This document shows, piece by piece, positions 9,408-17,779 of a stretch of DNA of 64,000 nt (positions within the stretch are counted from its first letter, which is position 1; each line of letters starts with the position of its first letter). The DNA is taken from the NCBI RefSeq assembly GCF_022678625.1, contig NZ_JALBYQ010000001.1, positions 1,043,895 to 1,107,894 on the forward strand, written 5' to 3'. Under the pieces are notes generated by a model, which worked only from the letters and a program-made list of their open reading frames with translations, was not told where the DNA came from and ran no database searches. The position numbers were made by a program, and so were the translations under genes. Source of the stretch: Aliiroseovarius subalbicans (GTDB lineage Bacteria; Pseudomonadota; Alphaproteobacteria; Rhodobacterales; Rhodobacteraceae).

Positions 9408-9592
9408 TGCAGGCCACCACGGGGCAGGCGTTCACGGATGATCGTGGTGATTTCGACCAGAACGGTCGAATTCTTGTCCAGAACCGCCCGCGTCGCCTGA
9501 TCCTTTTGCAGGTCGCGGTAGAGCAGGTAGAACACCAACAAAACCCAAGGTCCGTGCTCGGCGACAAGACGCAGGACAAGATCACTCGCCAT
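9404..9592 (-). CDS. 62-residue small membrane protein, holin-like (BhlA/UviB-style)
   Basis: The protein starts MASDLVLRLVAEHGPWVLLV, has one hydrophobic segment (about residues 14-27), and then a charged amphipathic helix (YRDLQKDQATRAVLDKN...IIRERLP). This arrangement, a single N-terminal helix following a G-P-aromatic turn and then an alpha-helical cytoplasmic tail, resembles small bacteriophage holin-like proteins of the BhlA/UviB type. The start ATG at 9592 overlaps the preceding holin gene by 11 bp, and the stop overlaps the 45-residue gene by 4 bp. The family call is by eye and tentative; the existence of the gene is well supported by the overlaps. Confidence 0.65.
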   Translation of the reverse strand: MASDLVLRLVAEHGPWVLLVFYLLYRDLQKDQATRAVLDKNSTVLVEITTIIRERLPRGGLQ

Positions 9593-10109
9593 CCGATTTC
9601 CTCCAGGCCGCCAACGCCGGGTTATCGTCGGGCTCGGCCCCCGCCTGCAACACCTCAAGCGCGCGCAGGTTCGACGTCACCTGCCCCGCGCGGGCCAGGG
9701 TTTCGGCCAGCCCGCGCTGGAACTCCTGCCCCTTGGTCTGGTGACGCGCGCCGAAGTAGAAGCTGACGATCGCGCCCAGAAGCCACCACAGCGGGTCGGG
9801 CACCAGTGCGATGCCCTGCATGCGGGCCGCGAACCAGATCGGGTCGATCATCGCCGAGGTAAACAGGCCCAGCGTGCCCAGCGCCAGCATCGGGCGCGGC
9901 ACGCGGTTGAGCGCGTTCATAAAGCGATCGAACGACCCCATGCGCGGCTGGCCGAATTCGGCCGCGAATTGCGCCAGGGCGGCGGCGCGATAGCTCGCCT
10001 CGCGCTCCCCCGCGTTTTCGGCGTTTTCGCGAAACACTTCTGCGGTGTCGCGGATCACATTGCGCCCACTGCCAAACAGCAGGCTGACCAGCCCATCGAT
10101 CACCCCCAT
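9582..10109 (-). CDS. Holin of the GTA_holin_3TM family
   Basis: This 175-residue protein matches what I know of the three-transmembrane holins that release gene transfer agents in Rhodobacterales. It begins MGVIDGLVSLLFGSGRNVIR, continues with an amphipathic region carrying FAAEFGQ and RFMNALNRVPRP, then has two clear hydrophobic segments (MLALGTLGLFTSAMIDPIWF and PLWWLLGAIVSFYFGARHQTKG) and a hydrophilic C-terminal tail. The start ATG at 10109 overlaps the endolysin stop by 10 bp, so the two are coupled, as in the Rhodobacter capsulatus GTA lysis pair. No GTA structural genes are in the window, in line with the lysis genes lying apart from the main GTA cluster in known cases. Confidence 0.85.
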   Translation of the reverse strand: MGVIDGLVSLLFGSGRNVIRDTAEVFRENAENAGEREASYRAAALAQFAAEFGQPRMGSFDRFMNALNRVPRPMLALGTLGLFTSAMIDPIWFAARMQGIALVPDPLWWLLGAIVSFYFGARHQTKGQEFQRGLAETLARAGQVTSNLRALEVLQAGAEPDDNPALAAWRKSDGE

Positions 10110-10711
10110 TCCGCCACCCGTGCGCGGTGCTCTGCGTCGCTTAGGTGGTATTGCGGCGATATGAACGCCTCGGCTCGACGGATCCACCCCCCCTTGCCAC
10201 CGTCGCGGCGGCGGGCGTATTTCCGGCTGGCGGGACGCCGGTCGGCCAGATGGTAATAGTAGTTGCGCCGCTCGATCCCATAGGCATCGGCCAGGTGATC
10301 GGGTCCAACCCGGAACGCCGCCTGCGCCGCCTGAATCGTCTGCGGCCCCAGCGCCCCATCCACCGTGACCGGCTGCCCCATCTTGCCCAAAAGCCGTTGC
10401 AATATGCGCACCGCGTTGCCGCCCGCGTTCACATACATGTCGAACACCGACGGTTGCAGCGGGCCGGGCAAGTCTGCGATGCGCGGACGGATGAAGTAAT
10501 GCTCGATGAAAATGTCGCGCGCCTGGTCGCGGCTGAGCCGCTGCACGTCACGCAGTGTAACCCGCCCGTCGCCGGTCAGGTCCAGCCCCAACCGGCGCAT
10601 CGTGTGGATCGTGACGCCAAAATTGGTCGCCCCGCCCGGATCGTCGGGGTCGTTCACATAACCGCCTTCGCGGTCGATGATCTCATCTGCGATGTCTTGT
10701 ACGGATTTCAT
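10100..10711 (-). CDS. Endolysin, glycoside hydrolase family 108 N-acetylmuramidase
   Basis: The enzyme would cleave peptidoglycan after holin-mediated release. The 203-residue protein has the GH108 signature near its N-terminus: REGGYVNDPDDPGGATNFGVT, where the Glu of EGGY is the catalytic acid, followed by AR.IFIEHYFIRPRI. The C-terminal half is the peptidoglycan-binding domain usually fused to GH108 (VDGALGPQTIQAAQ). There is no signal peptide, so export would depend on the holin. The start is the ATG at 10711 with a GAAGGG ribosome binding site. It overlaps the downstream holin by 10 bp. A TTAAC direct repeat lies about 41 bases upstream. Confidence 0.88.
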   Translation of the reverse strand: MKSVQDIADEIIDREGGYVNDPDDPGGATNFGVTIHTMRRLGLDLTGDGRVTLRDVQRLSRDQARDIFIEHYFIRPRIADLPGPLQPSVFDMYVNAGGNAVRILQRLLGKMGQPVTVDGALGPQTIQAAQAAFRVGPDHLADAYGIERRNYYYHLADRRPASRKYARRRDGGKGGWIRRAEAFISPQYHLSDAEHRARVAEWG

Positions 10712-10751
10712 TCGAGCCCTTCCCCGCGTGGTCAAACACGGGAAAAGACTC

Positions 10752-10766
10752 GTTAAAGGGCGTTAA
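10752..10766 (-). promoter_or_regulatory. CtrA-like direct repeat upstream of the lysis cassette
   Basis: On the minus strand the 66-base gap between ccmE and the endolysin contains TTAACGCCCTTTAAC, two TTAAC units in direct repeat with a 10-base period. The CtrA consensus in alphaproteobacteria is two TTAA half-sites separated by seven bases; here the separation is six, so the match is close but not exact. GTA lysis genes are known to depend on CtrA in Rhodobacter capsulatus. Confidence 0.4.
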
Positions 10767-10777
10767 TTATTTGGAAA

Positions 10778-11230
10778 TCAAGAGCCCGGTTCCTGATAGA
10801 CGCCCTGTTCCTTCAACGCATCCACGACCTCTTTCGGCATATAGCTTTCGTCGTGCTTGGCCAGGATTTCCGAGGCGTTGAACACGCCATCGACGTATTT
10901 CCCAGTGCCGATCATGCCTTGGTTTTCCTCAAACAGATCCGGCAGTACACCGGTAAAGCTGACGGGAACCGAGGCGCCACCATCGGTCACGCTGAAAGTC
11001 ACGGTTTCGCCGACACCGCGCACCAGAGTGCCTTCCTCGACCAACCCGCCGATGCGGAAGGTTTCGTTCGCCGCGGGCGGTTCCGCCATCACCTGGGAAG
11101 GCGAACGGAAATAATTGATACCGTCGCGAAAGGCATAGCCGATCAAGCCGACCGACAGAACCATTGCGACGACCGCCAACAGGATCACCTGCACGCGTCG
11201 TTGTTTCTTCAGACCCTTCATGCCTGCCAT
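10778..11230 (-). CDS. ccmE: Heme chaperone CcmE, cytochrome c maturation
   Basis: CcmE binds heme covalently in the periplasm and passes it to CcmF. The 150-residue protein has a basic cytoplasmic N-terminus (MKGLKKQRR), one transmembrane anchor (VILLAVVAMVLSVGLIGYAF), then an OB-fold domain. The heme-attachment histidine lies in the motif LAKHDESYMPKE near the C-terminus, matching the HxxxY consensus. The ATG at 11230 follows AAGGAGGG by seven bases. It is 13 bases downstream of argC and upstream of the lysis cassette. Confidence 0.97.
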   Translation of the reverse strand: MAGMKGLKKQRRVQVILLAVVAMVLSVGLIGYAFRDGINYFRSPSQVMAEPPAANETFRIGGLVEEGTLVRGVGETVTFSVTDGGASVPVSFTGVLPDLFEENQGMIGTGKYVDGVFNASEILAKHDESYMPKEVVDALKEQGVYQEPGS

Positions 11231-11243
11231 TGCAGCGCCCTCC

Positions 11244-12272
11244 TTACGGGAACACCGGGGCCAGCATCAGCCCCGTGGTTTCATCTTCGCCCAGCATCAG
11301 GTTCGCGTTCTGAACCGCCTGCCCGCTGGAGCCTTTGGCCAGATTGTCGAGCGTCGACACGACCAGCGCGCGGCCCGGAACCCGGTCCCCGACAACACCG
11401 ATGCGACACAGGTTCGACCCGGTCACCTGCCCCATGCCAGGGGCCTGTCCAAAAGGCAGCACCTCGACAAAGGGTTCGCTCGCGTAACGCGCGGCCAGCG
11501 CCTGATGGATCGCATGCGCGTCGCCCTTCAGATAACAGCTGGCCAAAATGCCCCGGTTCACCGGCACCAGATGCGGCGTGAACATTATCCGCACGTCACG
11601 ACCGGCCAAGGCACTGAATTCCTGTTCGAATTCGCCCTGGTGGCGGTGGGTCCCGCCCAGCGCATAGCCCAAGACATCGGTGGAGCGTTCCGCGAACAAC
11701 ATGTTTTCTTTGAGCGACCGACCTGCCCCGGACACGCCGTTTTTCAGATCGCAGATGATGTCATCCAGATCGATCAGCCCCGCCGTGATCAGCGGTCGCA
11801 GCGCGTATTGCACCGTGGCGGCATTGCAGCCGGTGCCCGCAACCAGCCGCGCGTCGCGGATGTCGTCACGGTAGAACTCGGTCAGGCCATAGACGGCGGA
11901 TTTCTGCAATTCGACCGCCACATGCGGCGCGCCGTACCACTTTTCATATTCCGCCGGGTCGCGCAGCCGGAAATCAGCACCCAGATCGACGACCTTCACG
12001 GTCTCGGGCAGGTCGCGCACAAGCGCCTGGCTCAACCCGTGGGGAAGTGCTGCAAAGCACAGGTCGACGTCCGAAAAATCGATCTGATCGATCTTGACCA
12101 GCTTGGGCAGATCCAGATGCGCCAGATGCGGGAACACATCCGCCATCGCCTGCCCGGCCTTGCGTTCGGCAGACAGCGCGACGATTTCCATCGTCGGATG
12201 GGTGGCGATGATGCGGACAAGCTCGGCCCCGGTATAGCCGGACGCGCCCAGAATGGCGATTTTGTGGGTCAT
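11244..12272 (-). CDS. argC: N-acetyl-gamma-glutamyl-phosphate reductase
   Basis: ArgC performs the NADPH-dependent third step of arginine synthesis. The 342-residue protein has the N-terminal nucleotide-binding motif [15 protein letters not shown], the catalytic cysteine region [18 protein letters not shown] near residue 150, and the family segment [17 protein letters not shown]. The length is typical of the long ArgC type. The ATG at 12272 has GAAAGAGG upstream. Downstream it runs to ccmE with a 13-base gap, so argC and ccmE may share a transcript. Confidence 0.97.
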   Translation of the reverse strand: MTHKIAILGASGYTGAELVRIIATHPTMEIVALSAERKAGQAMADVFPHLAHLDLPKLVKIDQIDFSDVDLCFAALPHGLSQALVRDLPETVKVVDLGADFRLRDPAEYEKWYGAPHVAVELQKSAVYGLTEFYRDDIRDARLVAGTGCNAATVQYALRPLITAGLIDLDDIICDLKNGVSGAGRSLKENMLFAERSTDVLGYALGGTHRHQGEFEQEFSALAGRDVRIMFTPHLVPVNRGILASCYLKGDAHAIHQALAARYASEPFVEVLPFGQAPGMGQVTGSNLCRIGVVGDRVPGRALVVSTLDNLAKGSSGQAVQNANLMLGEDETTGLMLAPVFP

Positions 12273-12328
12273 GGCAGACCTCTTTCATGAACTCTCAGTG
12301 ATGTAATGGGTCGTGGCGAAAACCGCAA

Positions 12329-13141
12329 TCACGCGGCGTCGAAAGTGATCTTTCGTCGCAGGAATTGCGTTGCGCGATCTGACACGCGGGCCGGGTCACC
12401 GGTGGTCAGGAACTTCGAAAGCTCGCCGGGGCCCTTCATATGCGGGTGCCGCGCAAGGTAATCGGCCAGGCTTTCGGCCACCAGATTGGCCTGGCTGTAG
12501 ACTGTGACCTCTTCGCCCAGCGCATCCTGGAACACCTGCTCCATCAGCGGGTAATGGGTGCACCCCAGAATGGCCGCCTGCGGCTCCGGCATCTTGCGCT
12601 TCAGCGCGTCGACATGGCTGCGCACCAGCGCCTCGGCCAGGATCAGATCGCCGTCTTCGATCGCATCGACAACGCCGCCACAGGCTTGTGCCTCGACGTC
12701 GACGCCAATGGCACGGAAGGCCAGTTCGCGTTGAAAGGCGCGACTGGCGACGGTGGCGGGGGTGGCGAACAGCGCCACATGTTTCACCGCCACTTCGCGC
12801 GGCGGCGTGTTGTCGCCCCATTGCCGTTCGGTCAGCGCCTCGATCAACGGCACGAAAACGCCCAGCACTCGTTTGTCGTGGGGGATCCAGCTTTCCTGCA
12901 TCCGGCGCAGCGCCGCCGCCGAGGCGGTGTTGCACGCCAGGATGACAAGATCGCAGCCTTCCGCCCACAGCCGTTCCACTGCACGGGTCGTCAGGTCATA
13001 AACGTCGTCCGCGTTCCGCACGCCATACGGCGCGTGTTCGTTGTCACCGAAATAGACGAAATCCACATCAGGCAGGCGCTTGGACACGGCGTCCAGAACG
13101 GTCAGGCCACCCAGACCAGAATCGAAAATCCCAACTGCCAT
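12329..13141 (-). CDS. murI: Glutamate racemase
   Basis: MurI makes D-glutamate for peptidoglycan. The 270-residue protein has both catalytic cysteine motifs: [13 protein letters not shown] in the first half and [10 protein letters not shown] in the second, and opens with the characteristic [15 protein letters not shown]. An AAGAGGTGCGAC ribosome binding site precedes the ATG. It lies between the large indolepyruvate oxidoreductase gene and argC, with small gaps, on the same strand. Confidence 0.96.
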   Translation of the reverse strand: MAVGIFDSGLGGLTVLDAVSKRLPDVDFVYFGDNEHAPYGVRNADDVYDLTTRAVERLWAEGCDLVILACNTASAAALRRMQESWIPHDKRVLGVFVPLIEALTERQWGDNTPPREVAVKHVALFATPATVASRAFQRELAFRAIGVDVEAQACGGVVDAIEDGDLILAEALVRSHVDALKRKMPEPQAAILGCTHYPLMEQVFQDALGEEVTVYSQANLVAESLADYLARHPHMKGPGELSKFLTTGDPARVSDRATQFLRRKITFDAA

Positions 13142-13214
13142 GTCGCACCTCTTGATCCCGTTTCGCCCTTCCTACCCGCTTTGCCCGAGCAAGGCCAGTG
13201 GACAGGGCGCCGCG

Positions 13215-16200
13215 CTACTCGGCCGCCTGGGGCGTCTGTTCGCCCCCGGCCCTGTATGCCGTAAGCAAGGCCTCGCGCCGTTTCCCGGTCTCGGTCGCAT
13301 TCGCAGCCTTCACCGGACCGAAGCCCTTGATCTGCAACGGAAGCACGGCCAGCTCAAGGGCGATTTCCGCAGGCCCGTCGCCACGCAGAATCTCATCCAT
13401 GTCGCGTTCATACTGGGTGATCAACCCGCGCTCCATGCGCCGTTCAGCGCTGCGTCCGAACGGGTCAAGTGCCGTGCCACGCAGGCGTTTCATTCGCGCA
13501 AGCCAGGGCATCAGACGCATGAACTTTTCACCGTATGCGCGTTTCATCGGCCGCCCGTTCGCACCGTCCTTGGCAAAGATCGGCGGCGCCATGTGAAAGG
13601 TCAGTTCCAGATCGCCGTCAAACTCGGCTTCAGCCTTGGCGCGGGTGTCGCGCAGCAGCCGCGCGACCTCGTATTCATCCTTATAGGCCAACACCTTATG
13701 GTAACCCTTGGCGATGGCTTCCTTCAGCGCCGGGTCCTTGGCCCGCTGCACCAGCTTGCGATAGCGTTTCGCCAGTCGGCGCGATTGATAGGCGGTCAGA
13801 TGCGCCGCGCGGAAATCGATCTTTTCGTCCAAAGACTTGGGCTTTTCCACGACCTCGGCCGCGACGTATTTCGCGGCGTCCTCAGGATGCAGCACCGCCC
13901 AGCGCCCCAGCTCAAACGCCCGCGCGTTGCGCATCGGGGCCTGACCGTTCAGCGAAATCGCCTGCATCAGCGCCCCATGGGTCAGCGGCACCAGCCCGTT
14001 TTGCCAGGCCGCGCCCAACACCATCATGTTGGAATAAATACTGTCGCCCAGAAGAACGCGCGACAATTCGGTGGCGTCGAGCAGGCTCACCCGTTCGCGC
14101 AACCGCGCCTCAAGCGCAAGGGTCAGGCGATCGCCTGGAATGCGGAACTCCGTGTCGCGGGTGAAATCACCCGTCACCGTTTCATGGCTGTCCACCACCG
14201 CGCCAGTGCGCCCGGTGCGGGTCAGGCCCAGCGTCTTGGCCCCAGCCGACACGACCAGTTCGCCGCCGATCAGCGCGTCACATTCGCCCGTCGCGACTCG
14301 GATCGCCGAGATGTCCGCAGGCCGGTTCGCCAGGCGCAGATGCACCAGCACCGCGCCGCCCTTCTGCGCCAGCCCGGCCATCTCCATCATGCCCGCGCCC
14401 TTGCCGTCGATATGTGCGGCTTGGGCCATGATGGCGCCGATGGTGACCACCCCGGTGCCGCCGACCCCAGTGATGACCACGTTATGGGTGCCGTCGATCT
14501 GCGGCAGCACGGGGTCCGGTAGGTCCGGCAGGTCGATCTCGGCGGTGGCGGCTTTCTTCAGCTCGGCCCCCGCGACCGTGACGAAAGACGGACAGAAGCC
14601 GTTCACACAGCTGAAATCCTTGTTGCAGGACGACTGGTCAATGGCGCGTTTGCGGCCCAGTTCGGTTTCAACAGGCACGATCGACACGCAGTTCGACTGC
14701 ACGCCGCAATCGCCGCAGCCTTCGCAGATGTCGGTGTTGATGAACACCCGCTTGTCCGGATCCGGAAAGGTGCCGCGTTTGCGCCGGCGTCGTTTTTCGG
14801 CCGCACAGGTCTGCACATAAAGTATGACCGATACGCCTCTGATATCGCGAAGTTTTTCCTCTACGGCCAGAAGCTCTTCTCGCGGGTGGGCCTCGATACC
14901 CTTGGGAAAGGCGGACAGGTCCACGTCTTCCTTGTCGTCATAGACCAGCGCGATGTGGTCGACCCCGGCCGCCTGCACTTCGCGCGCGATACGCATTGCG
15001 TCCAGCCCGCCTTCGTTGGTCTGCCCACCGGTCATCGCGACCGCGTCATTGTACAGGATCTTATAGGTGATCGTGGTGCCCGCCGCGATCGCCGCGCGGA
15101 TCGCCATCAGGCCCGAGTGGTTGTAGGTGCCATCGCCCAGGTTCTGGAACACGTGCTTGGTTGTGGAGAACGGCGCCTCGCCGATCCAGTTCGCGCCCTC
15201 GCCCCCCATCTGGGTTGACCCCAGCGTGTCGCGGTCCATCCACTGCACCATATAATGACAACCGATCCCGGCATAAGCCCTTGAGCCTTCGGGCAATTTC
15301 GTGGACGTGTTGTGTGGACATCCAGAACAGAAATACGGCAAACGCGCCGCGATTTCCTCGGCATTGTCGGCCTTGCGGGCCTCGGCCAGCTCGGTCAAAC
15401 CGGCCTTCACCGCCTCGGTCCCGCGCCCTTCCTCGATCAGGATATTGCCGATCTTGTCCGCGATCATGATCGGGTCCAGCGCAAAGCGGGTTGGGAACAA
15501 TTCCTCGCCCCGGTCGTTGCGCCAGCCATAGACGCGGCGCCCGCGGCGGTCGTCGAAAATGGCTTCCTTGATCTGCACCTCAATCAGCTTGCGCTTTTCC
15601 TCAACCACAACGATCAAGTCCAGCCCCTCGGCCCAGTCCTGAACGCCCTTCATGTCCAGGGGCCAGGTCTGGCCGATCTTGTAGGTGGTGATGCCCAGCC
15701 GCTCGGCCTCGCCCTCATCAATGCCCAGAAGCGACAGCGCGTGCACAAGATCCAACCAGTTCTTGCCGGCAGCGGCAAAGCCGATCTTGGCACCGGGTTT
15801 TCCCCAAACCCTCTTGTCGATTTTGTTCACGTTTGCAAAGGCTTCCGCCGCGACCCTCTTGTAGTCGATCATCCGCGCTTCTTGCGGGATCCGGTCATCA
15901 ACCAGGCGGATGTTCAGCCCGCCCTCGGGCATGTCGAACGCAGGTGTGACAAACTGCATCCGGTCGGGACTGCCATCGACAACCGAGGTGGCTTCGACCG
16001 TATCTTTCATCACCTTCAGCCCGACCCAGACCCCGGCAAAGCGCGACAGCGCCCAGCCATAAAGGCCATAGTCCATGATCTCCTGCACCCCCGCCGGGCT
16101 GACGATCGGCATGTAGGCATCGACCATCGCCCAGTCGGATTGGTGCAAAGTGGTGGAACTTTCGCCGGTGTGATCATCGCCCATCGCCATCAGCACGCCA

Positions 16201-16613
16201 CCATAGGCGGATGACCCCGCCATGTTGGCGTGGCGCATCACGTCGCCGGTCCGGTCCACGCCCGGCCCCTTGCCATACCACAGGCCGAACACACCATCAT
16301 GGGTGCCTTCGCCGCGCAGTTCCGCCTGCTGCGTGCCCCACATCGCGGTGGCGGCCAGGTCTTCGTTCAGGCCTGGCTGAAACAGCACATCCGAGGCCGC
16401 AAGCGTCTTTTGCGCGCGCGACATCCACAGGTCCACCGCGCCCAAAGGCGAGCCGCGATAACCGGTGACATAGCCCGCGGTGTTCAGCCCCGCCGCGGTG
16501 TCGCGCGCCTTCTGCATCAGCATCAGTCGCACCAGCGCCTGGGTGCCGTTCAGCAGAACCTGACCTTTCTCAAGGTCGAACCGATCGTTCAGGGTGATCT
16601 CGGCTTTGCTCAT
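13215..16613 (-). CDS. Fused indolepyruvate ferredoxin oxidoreductase (IorA-IorB type)
   Basis: The protein oxidatively decarboxylates aryl or branched 2-oxo acids to acyl-CoA with ferredoxin as acceptor, probably in aromatic amino acid breakdown. The 1132-residue chain from the ATG at 16613 (GGAGG just upstream) contains in order: an IorA-type pyrimidine-binding region, a TPP-binding domain (GDGTYNHSG ... ILYNDAVAMTGGQ), a Cys-rich ferredoxin-like region (CEGCGDCGVQSNC plus further Cys residues), and an IorB-like gamma domain (VGGTGVVTIGAIMAQAAH ... GLAQKGGAV). Extra cysteines occur in FCSGCPHN. A LysR gene lies divergently upstream. Confidence 0.9.
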   Translation of the reverse strand: MSKAEITLNDRFDLEKGQVLLNGTQALVRLMLMQKARDTAAGLNTAGYVTGYRGSPLGAVDLWMSRAQKTLAASDVLFQPGLNEDLAATAMWGTQQAELRGEGTHDGVFGLWYGKGPGVDRTGDVMRHANMAGSSAYGGVLMAMGDDHTGESSTTLHQSDWAMVDAYMPIVSPAGVQEIMDYGLYGWALSRFAGVWVGLKVMKDTVEATSVVDGSPDRMQFVTPAFDMPEGGLNIRLVDDRIPQEARMIDYKRVAAEAFANVNKIDKRVWGKPGAKIGFAAAGKNWLDLVHALSLLGIDEGEAERLGITTYKIGQTWPLDMKGVQDWAEGLDLIVVVEEKRKLIEVQIKEAIFDDRRGRRVYGWRNDRGEELFPTRFALDPIMIADKIGNILIEEGRGTEAVKAGLTELAEARKADNAEEIAARLPYFCSGCPHNTSTKLPEGSRAYAGIGCHYMVQWMDRDTLGSTQMGGEGANWIGEAPFSTTKHVFQNLGDGTYNHSGLMAIRAAIAAGTTITYKILYNDAVAMTGGQTNEGGLDAMRIAREVQAAGVDHIALVYDDKEDVDLSAFPKGIEAHPREELLAVEEKLRDIRGVSVILYVQTCAAEKRRRRKRGTFPDPDKRVFINTDICEGCGDCGVQSNCVSIVPVETELGRKRAIDQSSCNKDFSCVNGFCPSFVTVAGAELKKAATAEIDLPDLPDPVLPQIDGTHNVVITGVGGTGVVTIGAIMAQAAHIDGKGAGMMEMAGLAQKGGAVLVHLRLANRPADISAIRVATGECDALIGGELVVSAGAKTLGLTRTGRTGAVVDSHETVTGDFTRDTEFRIPGDRLTLALEARLRERVSLLDATELSRVLLGDSIYSNMMVLGAAWQNGLVPLTHGALMQAISLNGQAPMRNARAFELGRWAVLHPEDAAKYVAAEVVEKPKSLDEKIDFRAAHLTAYQSRRLAKRYRKLVQRAKDPALKEAIAKGYHKVLAYKDEYEVARLLRDTRAKAEAEFDGDLELTFHMAPPIFAKDGANGRPMKRAYGEKFMRLMPWLARMKRLRGTALDPFGRSAERRMERGLITQYERDMDEILRGDGPAEIALELAVLPLQIKGFGPVKAANATETGKRREALLTAYRAGGEQTPQAAE

Positions 16614-16770
16614 GACGCTCCTCCACTCGCATATGGGCATGTAGGGATGTTAGGTCAAAATGCCTGACCTAACAAATCATTTCTTTGTGTCAGTCCGTTG
16701 GCAATTCGGGTAAGACTGACGATAACAGATCGTGACAGATTACGCGCAAAAAGGGTTCAGTTGTTTCGCT

Positions 16771-17676
16771 ATGGATTGGGACAAGCTCAGAATATTTCAT
16801 GCTGTGGCCGATGCGGGGTCCCTGACCCATGCAGGCGATGCGCTGCACTTGTCGCAATCGGCGGTGTCGCGGCAGATCCGCGCCCTTGAGGAAAGCCTGA
16901 ATGCCACCCTGTTCCACCGCCATGCGCGCGGACTGATTCTGACCGAACAGGGTGAGCTTTTGTTTGACGCCACCAGCGCGATGACCCAGCGGCTGGATGC
17001 CGCCGTCGCCCGTATTCGCGACAGCAAGGAAGAGGTGTTCGGCGAATTGCGCGTGACCACCACGACCGGGTTCGGGTCGCTGTGGCTGGCCCCGCGCCTG
17101 CCCAAGCTCTATGAGAAATACCCGGATCTGAAGATCGACCTGATGTTGGAAGAACGCGTGCTGGACCTGCCGATGCGCGAGGCCGACGTGGCCATCCGCA
17201 TGAAGGAACCCAGTCAGGCCGACCTGATCCGCAAGCGCCTGATGGAAGTGCACATGCGCCTCTATGCTGCCCCCGGCTATCTGGAAAGTGCGGGCGTACC
17301 AGGGAACATGGAGGATCTGTCCGATCACCGGTTGATCTGCCAGAATACCAGTTCAGCCCAGGTCAGTGCGGGATCAAGCTTTGTGCAGGAGCTGCTGACC
17401 CACAATGTGCAGTCGCTATTGACCGTGAACAACTACTTCGGCGTGCTGCAGGCGGTTCTGTCCGGTCTGGGCGTCGGTGTGCTGCCCGATTATGTGACCC
17501 AGGACTTCCCCGACCTCGTGCGCGTCCTGCCTGAGGTGGAAAGCCGCGTCATTCCGGTGTTCCTGGCCTACCCGGAAGAATTGCGCGCCTCGAAACGCAT
17601 CGGCGCCTTCCGTGACTTCGTGACCGAAGAAATCTTCGAACAACGCAAACGCGACCGCGCCGAAGCTGTTGCTTGA
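16771..17676 (+). CDS. LysR-family transcriptional regulator
   Basis: This 301-residue protein has the N-terminal winged helix-turn-helix of LysR regulators (MDWDKLRIFHAVADAGSLTHAG ... LSQSAVSRQIRALEE) and a C-terminal ligand-binding domain with the usual alternating strands. I chose the ATG at 16771, which gives the standard LysR N-terminus; an in-frame GTG at 16732 would add 13 residues. It is divergent from the indolepyruvate oxidoreductase gene, separated by about 157 bases, and may control it, though LysR genes with this opening are common in roseobacters in other contexts. Confidence 0.92.
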   Translation: MDWDKLRIFHAVADAGSLTHAGDALHLSQSAVSRQIRALEESLNATLFHRHARGLILTEQGELLFDATSAMTQRLDAAVARIRDSKEEVFGELRVTTTTGFGSLWLAPRLPKLYEKYPDLKIDLMLEERVLDLPMREADVAIRMKEPSQADLIRKRLMEVHMRLYAAPGYLESAGVPGNMEDLSDHRLICQNTSSAQVSAGSSFVQELLTHNVQSLLTVNNYFGVLQAVLSGLGVGVLPDYVTQDFPDLVRVLPEVESRVIPVFLAYPEELRASKRIGAFRDFVTEEIFEQRKRDRAEAVA

Positions 17677-17718
17677 ATGCCGCTATGCACGATGCGCATA
17701 GCCGCATTGCAGCATTTT
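17676..17718 (+). terminator. Hairpin terminator after LysR gene
   Basis: A 13-bp stem with one mismatch (17676-17688 against 17696-17708) around a 7-base loop is followed after a few bases by five T residues. It starts at the last base of the LysR stop codon. Confidence 0.6.
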
Positions 17719-17760
17719 TGCTTGATCCAATGCCGCACTGCCCATATTTCAGGATCAAAG

Positions 17761-17776
17761 CTGATCAATTGATCAG
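17761..17776. repeat. 16-bp perfect palindrome CTGATCAATTGATCAG
   Basis: The convergent gap between the LysR and sigma-factor genes contains this perfect palindrome, flanked on its left by GCTTGATCC (17720-17728) and its inverted counterpart GGATCAAAG (17752-17760). No gene start is nearby. Confidence 0.6.
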
Positions 17777-17779
17777 TTT

